Part shown: positions 48,353-58,485 of the stretch, piece by piece
How the letters are laid out: each line of letters begins with the position of its first letter
Position numbering within the stretch: the first letter of the stretch is position 1
From: Bradysia coprophila
Lineage: Eukaryota; Arthropoda; Insecta; Diptera; Sciaridae
DNA: 64,000 nucleotides
Assembly (NCBI RefSeq): GCF_014529535.1
Contig: NW_023503653.1
Span: 1-64,000, forward strand
Direction: 5' to 3'
Notes under the pieces: model-generated
What the model was told of the DNA's origin: nothing
What the model saw: the letters and a program-made list of their open reading frames with translations, nothing else
Databases searched by the model: none
Position numbers and translations under genes: made by a program

Positions 48353-48403
48353 ACGTGTACAACATGACGGAGCTAAAATTTACCTGACAATTTGGTTGGG
48401 GTA

Positions 48404-48524
48404 GGGTAATCTCGCACACCACACAAATTCATGGTGTGCTTGATTCACCTCTAAGTGGTGAATCTCGCACAGTCATGACATGTCGTAAAAGGACGCATAC
48501 TATGATCGCGTGTGCGAGATTCCC
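48404..48524. mobile_element. Short TIR element
   Basis: gggtaatctcgcacac at the left and gtgtgcgagattcccc at the right are inverted repeats about 120 bp apart. aatctcgcaca occurs again internally. Confidence 0.7.
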
Positions 48525-48584
48525 CGACACCGTTTGGTTCCGTGTGTAACTGTGGATTTGCATTACCTTCAGTTATATGAACAC

Positions 48585-48850
48585 TGATTGGTTGCGTCAA
48601 GGTAAATATAGTGTGGAGGTAATGTCATATATAACCGAATCAGATGTGCGGTGTCACAAAAAATCGATACAAACGCCATCTCATTCCTTCGTTAAAAGCA
48701 AAAAAAAAGTAGTAGAAAGTCGGGCCATCTGTTGTGAGATAGCAAAAACATTTTGTAAAACACAAGTAAATCGTAGTCAACCATTTTAAAAAAAGATGTC
48801 AGTCGCATCGAACTTATGTGCTAGGCCGCGTGTCTGAATGGCATTACCTG
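48585..48850. mobile_element. MITE family F, copy 1
   Basis: gtcaaggtaaatatagtgtg to cttatgtgctaggccgcgtg. The whole block is repeated in the opposite orientation at 58205-58485 (ttcggttatatatgtcatta, gatggcccgactttcta). aaggtMaatatagtg occurs at both element ends. Confidence 0.8.
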
Positions 48851-49697
48851 CGCCCATATATTTGCTTGGGTTGCAAAGGCACTGTAACAAAAATTTTCGA
48901 CAATAATCACAACTGTGACATTGTTTATTTATGATGAGATGACATAGCAGATTTGGTGATAGCACAGACACACACATGTAAAAATTTAAAAACTTGATAA
49001 TAATCTTTTTCATACAATCTGTGATGTCTGTTTCACAAAATTTGTCTAAATCGTCAATATTTGTGTGCCACCAGGTTTCGTGGATGTTGTCATGGCCTGT
49101 TCTTTCAGAATCTTTGAGAAAATGTGCTGCTATTTACATTGTCGAATTTTTGAATTCACCGCTATGCGGCGTCTCACGACGTTACTTCTCTTGGAGGTTA
49201 TGATTAATTATGCTGGCTGTACCGGGTTTTATGGTTTTACTGCATTTTTTCCGGGGATGTTTGATGTTGGTTAATGTTTTGATTTACCCTAATACACTTT
49301 GCAATAACATAAATGATATGTTAACGAAAACTATGACAACACAAGAGATCTTATTAATGACGACTTGTAAAGCAAGACACGTATTATTTAACAATTCACG
49401 CCGTAAGTGCGGTCGAAATTCAAAATGGAAAGTGCGGAGGTCTTTCTAACGTAGCGTCATTTTCATACAAGGAAGCGTTGAAATGTATTTTTCGGTTCAC
49501 TTTTTCATCGAATCGTTCACTTAAAATTCAAATTTTAGGCATACTTACGGCGTGAATTATTGAAGAAATTAGTAGGCTACGCCTATCTTTGGACATTTTA
49601 CTTTGACAGTGAAAAATTAGAAGCCCTTGTGGAAGGGGAAGGGCTATAATCCAATGAAAATCTAAAAAGTTAGAGAATTGGAGCGAGACAGAAAATA
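48851..49697. other. Intergenic, nothing secure
   Basis: A minus-strand stretch near 49080-49020 reads HETWWHTNIDDLDKF, faintly like the TETWL word of LINE endonucleases, but stops interrupt both sides. Confidence 0.35.
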
Positions 49698-49835
49698 CCC
49701 TCTCTAGCAACCAAACTTATTCCTTATTCCTTTGTCCATACACTGTTGACTAATTTCTAATTTTACATGTAAAATGCAAAGGCTACGTTGCATTCTTACC
49801 ACCTTAATAAAATGTAGTTAGGTTGCTAGAGAGGG
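49698..49835. mobile_element. TA-flanked MITE
   Basis: TA ccctctctagcaacc at the left and ggttgctagagaggg TA at the right, about 138 bp. gagcgagac also occurs just outside both ends. Confidence 0.85.
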
Positions 49836-50592
49836 TATTGAGCGAGACCAAATTTTGATGTCACTCACCATCAGGAGTGGAAATAAACTTGCGGAAATAT
49901 TTTCTCAATAGGTGAAATTTGGAAGTAAAACTCGTGTCGCTTTGGTCGGCTCTGTCAGCTGGTTTATTTAACTATGAGTAATTAACATAATTAATAACAT
50001 TTAATTCTAAATTGGTATAAAATGTGCAAACCCGTGCTTGGTTTTAAACTGATCTCATCATAAGAATGTAATTTTGGTGGGTTTCGTCTGTTTCTTTGTT
50101 TTATTTGTTCCACTACATACAAGTAGCGTTTGTCTTTACGATTTTTCAATTCCACATGTACGTGTGAGTGAAACGACACTCTTTACGCTTTTTTTTGTTG
50201 AAACGGAAAAATCATTTATCGTGTAACGGCAATCATGTAGAACGATGTGGAACAATTAAAACTGTAGAACGCTAACCAAGTACAAACGTTAATTGAGTTG
50301 AGTTTATGGAAAATACATTTATTGCATACTGTGTGTGTGTGTGTGTGTGTGTAATATGACATACGACTCGAATATGTTATAATCGACATGCACATTTACT
50401 CGCGCAAGCACTCGTATAAACTATGGAGAATGGTAATGAACTTATTATTGCTACTACCATGAAAAATTGTCATTTTTCGGGCATTTTGCATTGACAAACC
50501 TGTAAAGACATGGATAGGAAGTTGGGGACATTTAATAAACAAACTTGCTGTTACTACTAATTATTTCAAAACTTTCAAAATTCGACTCAAGT
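49836..50592. other. 3' flank of the secreted-protein gene
   Basis: AT-rich, includes a (gt)n microsatellite at 50331-50352. Probably contains the 3' UTR of the gene at 50593. No other gene seen. Confidence 0.5.
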
Positions 50593-52173
50593 TCACTGAT
50601 CGGCACGGTCGACCGGTTCATCATCATCTTCGTCGTCATATACAATGTGAGCTTTTCGATGATTGCGCTTGGCCGATGTTTTTGATTGTCCGACTTTACG
50701 CCGATGTCGTGGCGCTTCATCGAAATCGTATTCGTCACTTGTAGCCATACCGTTATTGAAATTCTCTAAGACTGGCACATAGACGATTCGGGGACGACGA
50801 AATTGATGATGATTGCTGGCATGTCGCTCGATGCGAATGCCGTCGTCAAGTCCATCATAATCTTCATCTTCAGTATCGAATTCAACATCGGTTGGAGCAC
50901 CGGCATAAGGATTCTCTTCGATGTCTTCCGTCGTGCAATTTCGTATTTCAATGGTTCCATTATCGGAAACCACTTTACATTTCTGCAATTCTATCGCCCA
51001 ATCATCGGCCACATGATCAGTTTTGTTTGCAGGAGCAGTTGATTTTACCAAATCGTAATCCGCATCTTCAACATCGTCGAAATCCAGTTCTTCGTCCTCA
51101 ATTTCTTCGTGATGGCGACGTTTATGGTCGTAGCGTCCACCAAAATATCCGTATCCGTATCCGTAGTCCATAGAAATGGGATATGGGAGGCACGTTCCCA
51201 CAATATAACATGGAGGAACGTGATAAAATAATGGCCTGAACACTGGTCCTTGTCGATAAAGTGGACCGTAATCAAAACCGTCATCATAACAGCCATCACA
51301 ATCGTTGTTGTTACTATCGTTAATGGTATTATCGTCATCGTAATGATCGTAGCACCCATCACAATTGGAGCTGTATGAATGTGATTGTCCACAAGCGACG
51401 TAAGGCCACTTCCGTGTATGAATACATTTAGGTGGCTTTGGCTGCGGAATATATGAAATTTTCTTATGGCAACCGCTACTGGTACACCGTCTCCGGGCTT
51501 GCACGTGAACAACCTTAGCTGTACATATTCTTCCACACATTTTTTCTCTGCGGTGGTGACATCTTCGACCGTTTGATGTGGATGTGCAAGTTTTTGGATG
51601 TACAACGTAACAACACGATCCGTTAGCATTGACCCCAAGTCCAAATTCACCGCCAGTTTCATTCACTAATTGCATGCCACCATCCACGGTCGGCTCCGAA
51701 ACCGCCGAACTAGTGGTGTTGATAATATTTGTTAAACGAATCACTGTCGTAACGTTTCCAGCAGCATTGATAGTCTGAAATTTGTCTACAGTCTGATCGT
51801 TTTCAACGATGATAGTACGGTGACTCTCGTCGGTACTGTTGTTGGACGCTATCAACTCATCCACATTGATTGGACAAACAGGACATTGTGCTTGGCAATT
51901 TTCATCATCACCACAGCCGATGCGACAGTCGAAATTCGCTCGTTTACAGTTTTCTTTAATAGATACCAGTGATTCAAGGTTGTTCTGCGGACAGGGTGAT
52001 TGCCGTCGTTTGCGTACATCATTTTTTGATTCGTTGTGAACGCATTCTTTATACGCCTCGTATTCGGTTTGGTTACATGCACTCTCTTCCGATTCCAGCA
52101 TGCATGGGTCGGGAGCTGTCTTTGCCAATTTTACTATAATGAGAAGAACAGCGACTTTGGTGATGAGTTTCAT
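50593..52173 (-). CDS. Secreted cysteine-rich acidic protein, unidentified
   Basis: Single-exon frame of 526 aa. The start chosen is ATG 52173, which opens a signal peptide (MKLITKVAVLLIIVKLAKTA, likely cut before PDPC); a longer frame runs up to 52314 but its first residues come from an inserted repeat. Seen in order: a Cys-rich region (24-100) with a dibasic RKRR at 54-57 that could be a furin-type site, an Asn/Thr-rich stretch with several N-x-S/T sequons, a basic Cys-rich region (187-274), two CDGCYD words (271-276 and 292-297), a Tyr/Gly patch, and a long acidic C-terminus. The start follows tttccag, so a 5' UTR intron is possible. I do not recognise the family. An extracellular or cuticle/matrix role is a guess from composition. 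Confidence 0.75.
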   Translation of the reverse strand: MKLITKVAVLLIIVKLAKTAPDPCMLESEESACNQTEYEAYKECVHNESKNDVRKRRQSPCPQNNLESLVSIKENCKRANFDCRIGCGDDENCQAQCPVCPINVDELIASNNSTDESHRTIIVENDQTVDKFQTINAAGNVTTVIRLTNIINTTSSAVSEPTVDGGMQLVNETGGEFGLGVNANGSCCYVVHPKTCTSTSNGRRCHHRREKMCGRICTAKVVHVQARRRCTSSGCHKKISYIPQPKPPKCIHTRKWPYVACGQSHSYSSNCDGCYDHYDDDNTINDSNNNDCDGCYDDGFDYGPLYRQGPVFRPLFYHVPPCYIVGTCLPYPISMDYGYGYGYFGGRYDHKRRHHEEIEDEELDFDDVEDADYDLVKSTAPANKTDHVADDWAIELQKCKVVSDNGTIEIRNCTTEDIEENPYAGAPTDVEFDTEDEDYDGLDDGIRIERHASNHHQFRRPRIVYVPVLENFNNGMATSDEYDFDEAPRHRRKVGQSKTSAKRNHRKAHIVYDDEDDDEPVDRADQ

Positions 52174-52290
52174 CTGGAAAGATTGAGAAGAGACAATACT
52201 GAGAAAAGTGTTTCGATTGAAAATTGAATAAATTTGAATTGAAAGTGGAATTGGGTAAGCAGAATGTGGAAAATCGGTAACGTAAAGTAA

Positions 52291-53230
52291 TGTATCATGG
52301 GCGCGCGTTAGCATATTTGCAAATTAGCAAATTTTTTTGTCGTAGACTGCAGAACCATATATACAGCAAATATTGAAGTTCTACAATTCAAATACAAATG
52401 ACTCCAAATTACCATTAAAAAAACTAGGCGTCCGTACGAGTTCAACGAGCTATCACACGTTCTTGCAGCTTAAAATTTGGCCACGCAAAAAATCTTCCAA
52501 GAAGCCCCATTTCCATACATTTTGGTCAATTTCAGTACTTTAAACGAAATGAAAAAATCCTACGTTACTTTGTTAGTCCGTCCGTCCGTCCGTGTTTCCT
52601 ATCTTCTAAAGTCTTCTTTAGATTTTGTTGAAATTTTGGGAGTAGATTCTAGTCGTCAGACATTCCAGAAAAAAAAATTTGGGGGGAACCGGCCTCGTTT
52701 CGGAGCTAGGGCTCCTCGAAGTTCCCATATAGGCCCCATATAAGAACACCTTTAAGTGTGTGTGTGTGGATGGGAACAAATTTGTTCGCTTTTGGTATTT
52801 GGTGAGCTCTGCTCGCCTCAATTTTTTTTCCTAAATTTAATATTTTTTTAAATTTTTAAATTTTTCAAAAATTTTTAAATTTTTGAAAATTTTCAAATTT
52901 TTCAAAATTTTTCAAAATTTTTCAAAATTTGTAAATTTTTCAAAATTTTTCAAATTTTTTAAATTTTTCAAAATTTTTCAAATTTTTTATTTTTTTTTAA
53001 ATTTTTTTAAATTTTTCAAAATTTTTTAAATCCACTTTGTGACGCAAATTTTTTTTGGTAAAACTTTGTTTCTAGAATTTCTTTGGTCAAATTTTTGCTG
53101 TTACAGTTTTTATGTACAAGCGCAGAATGCGTCACCTCCAGCGATATCAATTGTTTTGGAAGTATGCACAGGGACTTGCGTCACTTTTACTCTTTTGAGT
53201 GTTTTTGACTGATTTCACTTTCATGCGTTA
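52291..53230. mobile_element. Dispersed element E, copy 2
   Basis: Begins tgtatcatgggcgcgcgtta about 120 bp upstream of the secreted-protein start and matches 40020-40540 over about 480 bp. T-rich DNA follows, then the other arm of the foldback family (ccactttgtgacgcaaat to gacttgcgtcacttttac). It is the arm missing from the 40-kb copy. Confidence 0.8.
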
Positions 53231-53570
53231 TTTGACGCGTGGATGCATTCTTTAAACGGGGAAACATTTTTGTAACGCGGTAAAATCTTTGATGCGTGAA
53301 ATTTATTTTTGACGCTTCTGAATCCATTAGTTCCTATGTAATCCGAATTTAATGGCAATACAACTAGAGAACGGTCAAGCAATACGTACCCTGACGAAAA
53401 TTTTTATTTAAATCGAAATAGGTTTCTTGTATGAGCGATGTCTGAAAAACAACTGAAACAAATTCATGATTAAGTTTCACTGTCCTCGACTGTAAATGAA
53501 ACAACAAGATGCTCTATGACTACGCTCTATGTTTGTAATATCACGATAGAAGTCTACAGCTATAATTGTT

Positions 53571-54826
53571 GGGAGGGATTCTCCTGAAAAACAGCAGACC
53601 GAAATCGGACGCATTTTCCATTGGAATTTTTTATATGAGCCCAGTAAGGTATTCAACCCTAGAAACCAAAACCACTTTCAAACAAAAATCTTCGAAGTTT
53701 GTGTGGCTAGTGTGAGGTGATCAAAAACCGAAAACATGCACTTTTCTTACAAAAATTTCTACAATTACATGAGCCATACGTCGTGTGGGGTGTCATTGGA
53801 GAGATAATTGAATGTACTTTCAAGGCATATAGGGTCTTATTGGGTTTAAAATTCATCCGCACTGAGATATGTACAGTTAAAGTTTTCAACCGAAAAATGA
53901 CTGAAAACTTTTCTTACAGAAATTTATCGAGGTACACGAAACGTACATGGTCGTGTGGGGTGTCATTAGAGAGGTAATTGAATGTACTTTTGGGGCTTTT
54001 GGGTTTAAAGTTCATCCACACTGAGATTAGGGATGGGAGACGTTCAAAATTATCGATAATATCAATCGAAAGAAATTATCGATAATCGATTAATCATATC
54101 GTTATCGATAATTTAATAATTATCGATAATTATCAAAATATCGAAATTCGATAATTATCAAAATATCGATACTTTGATATTTATCTGAAAATTCATGATA
54201 ATATACCGATATATAGGAATATATCGATAAATAACGGATTTTCGGACCGAAATATCGATATATCGAATTATCGATATCTTGATAATTATCAAAATATCAA
54301 AAATTATCGATTATCGATATTTTTTTGATAATTTTCGATAAAAAAAGTCGATAATTATCGATTATCGATAATTGATAATTATCGATAATCATTTTCATTA
54401 TCGCCCATGCCTAACTGAGATATGTGCAGTTGAAGTTTTCAACCGAAAAATGACTGAAAACTTACACTTTTCTTTCAGAAATTTTTTGATGAACACGAAA
54501 CGTACATAGTCGTGTGGGGTGTCATTAGAAAGGTAATTGCATAATATACTTTCAGGGCAAATAGGGTCTTATGGGGGTTCGGAAGCATCTACGATAAAAT
54601 CTGAGAAGTTGAAATGTTTAAGCGGTAATATTGCATCGTAGATGGTAGTAAACTTCCATGACACCACACACCACCATGTACGTTTCGTGTACCTCGAGAA
54701 ATTTCTGTAATTTTTTTGAAAGTGGTTTTGGCTTCTAGGGTCGAAATACCTTTCTGGGCACATAAAGAAATTAGAATGGAAAATGCGTCCGATTTCGGTC
54801 TGCTGTTTTTCAGAAGAATCCCTCTG
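53571..54826. mobile_element. Foldback element with internal direct repeats
   Basis: gggagggattctcctgaaaa and acagcagaccgaaatcgga on the left pair with tccgatttcggtctgctgtt and gaatccctc on the right. Inside are three direct copies of a segment with gtcgtgtggggtgtcatt (53777, 53951 and 54511), and an inverted one near 54660. A MITE interrupts it. Confidence 0.85.
54027..54414. mobile_element. Cgataattat-rich MITE with CTGAGA duplication
   Basis: Starts ttagggatggg and ends cgcccatgcctaa, with ataattatcgataatcg-type repeats between. CTGAGA flanks both sides (54021-54026 and 54415-54420). The neighbouring repeat unit near 53860 shows the uninterrupted site (cactgagatatgt), which directly confirms insertion. 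Confidence 0.92.
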
Positions 54827-55409
54827 GAGTATCTGGCATTTTAGTTTTTACAGCATTTTGCATGTGTAGATAGCTAATGGTGCAATAAGCGGAATCTCCT
54901 AAATCCTAACGTCCAAAACGCATTCGTTCGTTTTCTAACCTAATACAATTCTGAATAGATATCGCAACTAAAAATTCAAACGAAAATTGTTTAATAATCG
55001 CGTATACTCTGGTGTAATTAAAACACAATGGCTATGATATTTCCAACGCAAGGCTTATCATTTTGTATCTACCGACCTAAATAGATAAAAAAAATATTTT
55101 AAGAAGAAAGCACACATGCTCGTTTTTACATATCGAAAATTGTTATTTACTGTTAAGAGCATACATTTCTGCTTAGTTTGTTGTTTTATCAATGATATCT
55201 GTTGACACAGGTCCTTTAAAAAGACGTTTTGACCGAGGTTCTGAAAGAACAGGTTAAGACAACCATTAGGGCGGGTAACATGAAATTTATTAAATCCACT
55301 CAGTACAAATTGTGTGAAAAATCCAAAGTTCTGGAAGAACCGGGTAAGACAATTTTGAGTTCAGGGCATAATTTCAACTTAACAAGTTGACTTTTCACAC
55401 AATATGTAA

Positions 55410-55810
55410 ATCGCCCAAAACCACTAACAGTGGAGGTGTGACGCAAGTCCTGTTATCCACTTACAAAAGAACTGATATCGGTGTAGGTGACGCTTACAGA
55501 TTCGACACGCGAAAAGATATGCGTCACAAATGGCAGCTGATGAGGAAAGCACGCGAAAGTTTGATCAACAAAAATCTTACCAGAAAAATTTTAGAAAGAA
55601 AATTATAACAAAAAAATTGCGTCACAAGGGGCAGATGATTCGGCTTTCTTCCGTTTTAATTCCATTCTTTAAATATATTTCACAATTTTCAAAATTTTCC
55701 TTCCTCAACATCTGCCACTTATGATGCATTTTTTTTGTCATAATTTTCTTTCTAAAATTTTTGTTGCCATTTATGACACCTCTGTCACACTGTAAGTGGT
55801 TTTGGGCGAT
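55410..55810. mobile_element. Foldback element, gcgtcac family
   Basis: atcgcccaaaaccact at the left pairs with agtggttttgggcgat at the right. Inside are gtgacgcaagtcc, actgatatcgg and gcgtcacaa-ggcagat as in the element at 18994. Arms are diverged. Confidence 0.85.
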
Positions 55811-57131
55811 ATCAGCTCTTTTGTAAGTTTTGATTTTTTTGAATTTGGTCGCAGCTAATAGACAATCATATTGTGCAGTTTGAACGAAAATGTTCTTCTT
55901 ACAAAACTGTAGAACTTTCTCTTTGATCTGAACCTTCCTGCTTTCATTTGACGAAAATCGAAAATTTTACTAAATTCAAAAATCGATTCTTGGAGAAAAC
56001 CATCAAACACGTGTCGACTAGAATGTGAAACTCTATAAATTTGTCTCTTAAACGAACTTTCTATCTGCCATATTTTCTGAGTTATGGGTCCCATAGTTCA
56101 ATAGCTTAAAACGCTCATAGCTCCGAAATTATGAGCTTTTATGATAATTCCTTCAAATTTGTTTCTTAGAATTACGTCCTTGACATACCCTAAAAATTTC
56201 AGCCAAATCCACCGGTAAATTCAAAGGTTTCGTTGTAACAAAGTGACAAAGCGACAAAGGAACAAAGGTTGGTAAAATTCATCTATTTCAAAATGTATGG
56301 AAATCAATTTCTTCATACAAATTTTCAAGTTTTGAAATTTAATATCTCGGCCAAATCTTAACCTTATGAGGCGTGTCATAGCTCGTTGAAATCGTATAGA
56401 AGCCTAGATTACCAATAAAATAAATAGAAGGTAGTAGGAGCGGAGGGGGAAAGTCAAAAAACTTGTGTATATATGTTCCTCAGTCAAATTTTTCAGTGAG
56501 AACGGACTTGCGTCACGGCTCTTCACTAACGTAGGGTCATGATAGTGTGTTTAACAAATTTGATGCCACCCGCCTTCGTGGGTATCGAAACCTGCTTGGA
56601 AAAATTGAAGATATTTTTTTTATTAAGTTGAAATCGTCTCATAGATCTTTTCAACCTATAGTTGATGATGATGATAAATTTGAGAAAAATTTACCAAAAC
56701 TAAGCCATCAATATTTTCATTTAAATCGTAAAAATCAACACCTGACACACCTCACTTAGTGCGAACACTTTGAAATAAAGAACACATTTGTATATGGGCA
56801 AACATCAGAGTCATAATCTTTGCTGTAAAAAACAAAGCATCAAGAGTAAATATTGGGCTAAAAAGTCAACGATCTCTGTTATGGAGATACAGTGACACAA
56901 TAGTTTATATTTTCATAAAATTATGATCTACAGAACAGACATACGACTTTTAGTATTTTATCTTTTCCGAAAAAGATCACAGATAGCCCCAGCTTCTCTT
57001 TTTTCTAAGTTACAAGCACTCAAACTGGATCTCCTCGACGTCGTATAAATTAGGTTTTACATCTTCGTATAATGCTTCTGTATTCCCCCGATCTCATGTC
57101 AGAAACTGTGATCATTTGGTCTTTTATAATA
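55811..57131. other. Intergenic with dispersed-repeat fragments
   Basis: The segment 56340-56400 (atctcggccaa, gtcatagctcgttgaa) matches the family seen near 63580. A 70-codon frame at 56547-56759 is unrecognised and lacks support. Confidence 0.4.
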
Positions 57132-57321
57132 CGTTTGTTCCAAGGCCATATGAATTGATCAAATTTCAAAATTCATCCACAGGTTATAGTTCAATAATAT
57201 TTCTGTGCGTAGGCGACGTTCCTCGATTTGTATAAAATATCGCGTAAGCGACGTTGCTGTGGATGAAATTGTCGTTGTTCGGGTTGTCAAAGTTCGTGTT
57301 TACAGTTACTTGGAACAAACC
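57132..57321. mobile_element. GGTTTGTTCC-family MITE
   Basis: TA cgtttgttccaaggccatat to acttggaacaaacc TA, 190 bp. Abuts the next copy through back-to-back TA dinucleotides. Confidence 0.9.
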
Positions 57322-57325
57322 TATA

Positions 57326-57484
57326 GGTTTATTCCAAAGTCATTTCGAAATGTCAAATTTCATCCATAGAAGGCAACTTAACCTCAACTGTGTTGACGTT
57401 TAGGCTATGTTCATCTCTGTGGATGAAATCGTTGTCGTTCGTGTTGTCAAAGTTCGGGTTTACAGTTAATAATTGGAATAAACC
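57326..57484. mobile_element. GGTTTGTTCC-family MITE, adjacent copy
   Basis: TA ggtttattccaaagtcattt to attggaataaacc TA. Interior has tttcatccatagaag and gtggatgaaatcgttg like the other copies. Confidence 0.9.
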
Positions 57485-57769
57485 TATAGACTACGCTGCG
57501 CTTCTATCGACAATTTTTATTTTAACGATTTGGAAACTATGTACCGAGCCGAAGGCGATAATCGTCAAAAGGTCAAAATAAATATTTTGGACAGAGGACA
57601 GACATATCGAGATTACCAGACTCGTCCTAGGGAGATAAATGAAAGATTATCGTTCCATGCAGATAAAAGGAAAATTCAGTACAAGGGTGTGGCCACTTGG
57701 CGACTTTTAACTTTATTTTCATTGAATGAGATTTTTTTTGTCGTAAAAATTTGGTTACCGATATATTGA
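57485..57769 (+). pseudogene. Unidentified coding-like fragment
   Basis: Directly after a MITE, an open frame reads YRAEGDNRQKVKINILDRG and RPREINERLSFHADKRK before decaying into low-complexity residues and a stop. The charged composition looks coding, but there is no start, splice site or partner exon. Possibly a gene fragment cut off by the MITE. Confidence 0.25.
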
Positions 57770-58024
57770 GGCCTTGCAAAACAAACCCACCGGGAAATGT
57801 ATGACCAGTAAGCCAATTTTATATTCTAATGATTTTTTCAGTTTTCTGAAGAGTTTTTGAGGATTTTCTTTGATTTTGATAATTTTCTAATGAAAGAATT
57901 TTTTTATTCAAAGCATTTTCTATCGACTGGCAGAGAATTTTCAAATTTGTCTTTGGTTCAAATCAACTTTCTTCAATATTCTAACGTTACTCGTCAATAA
58001 TAATTCTCTTGAAAATCGCTTTTT

Positions 58025-58150
58025 ACAGTGAACGACATCTCAAATGTCTCACTGTCATTTTTTTCAGAGAATGTCATTGTGAATTTGCAATGACACAATA
58101 AAATTCTCAGAAAAATTTGACAGTGAGACATTTGAGATGTCGTTCACTGT
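58025..58150. mobile_element. 126-bp palindromic MITE with TA duplication
   Basis: TA cagtgaacgacatctcaaat at the left and its reverse complement ending cactg TA at the right; the inner part is less well paired. CAGTGA ends with TA fit a Tc1/mariner-type MITE. Confidence 0.9.
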
Positions 58151-58204
58151 ATCGATTTTCTCTAGGCTTGAATATTTGTCGGATTTTTCGAGCTTGTCAG
58201 AGCC

Positions 58205-58485
58205 AAGGTCAATATAGTGAGAAGGTAATGCCATTCAGACGAGCGGCCTAGCACATAAGTTCCATGTCAATGACATCTTTTTTTAAAATGGATGACTACG
58301 ATTTACTTGTATTTCACAAAAATATTTTCACTATCTCACAACAGATGGCCCGACTTTCTATTACATTTTTTGCTTTCAACGAAGGGATGAGATGGCGTTT
58401 GCATCGAACTTTCGTGCCACCGCACATCTGATTCGGTTATATATGTCATTACCTCCTCACTGTATTTACCTTGGTCAGAGCAATT
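58205..58485. mobile_element. MITE family F, copy 2 (inverted)
   Basis: Reverse-oriented relative to 48585-48850: aaggtcaatatagtgagaag, cggcctagcacataagt, cgcacatctgattcggtt and caaggtaaatacagtg as read on either strand. Both ends carry the same aaggt-aatatagtg word. Confidence 0.8.

Noticed and set aside
49020..49200. HETWWHTNIDDLD word resembling a LINE endonuclease motif
   Set aside because: Interrupted by stops within a few codons on either side and no reverse transcriptase nearby.
52174..52314. Longer N-terminus for the secreted Cys-rich protein
   Set aside because: The first codons come from element E, which is present elsewhere, and the signal peptide begins at the later ATG 52173.
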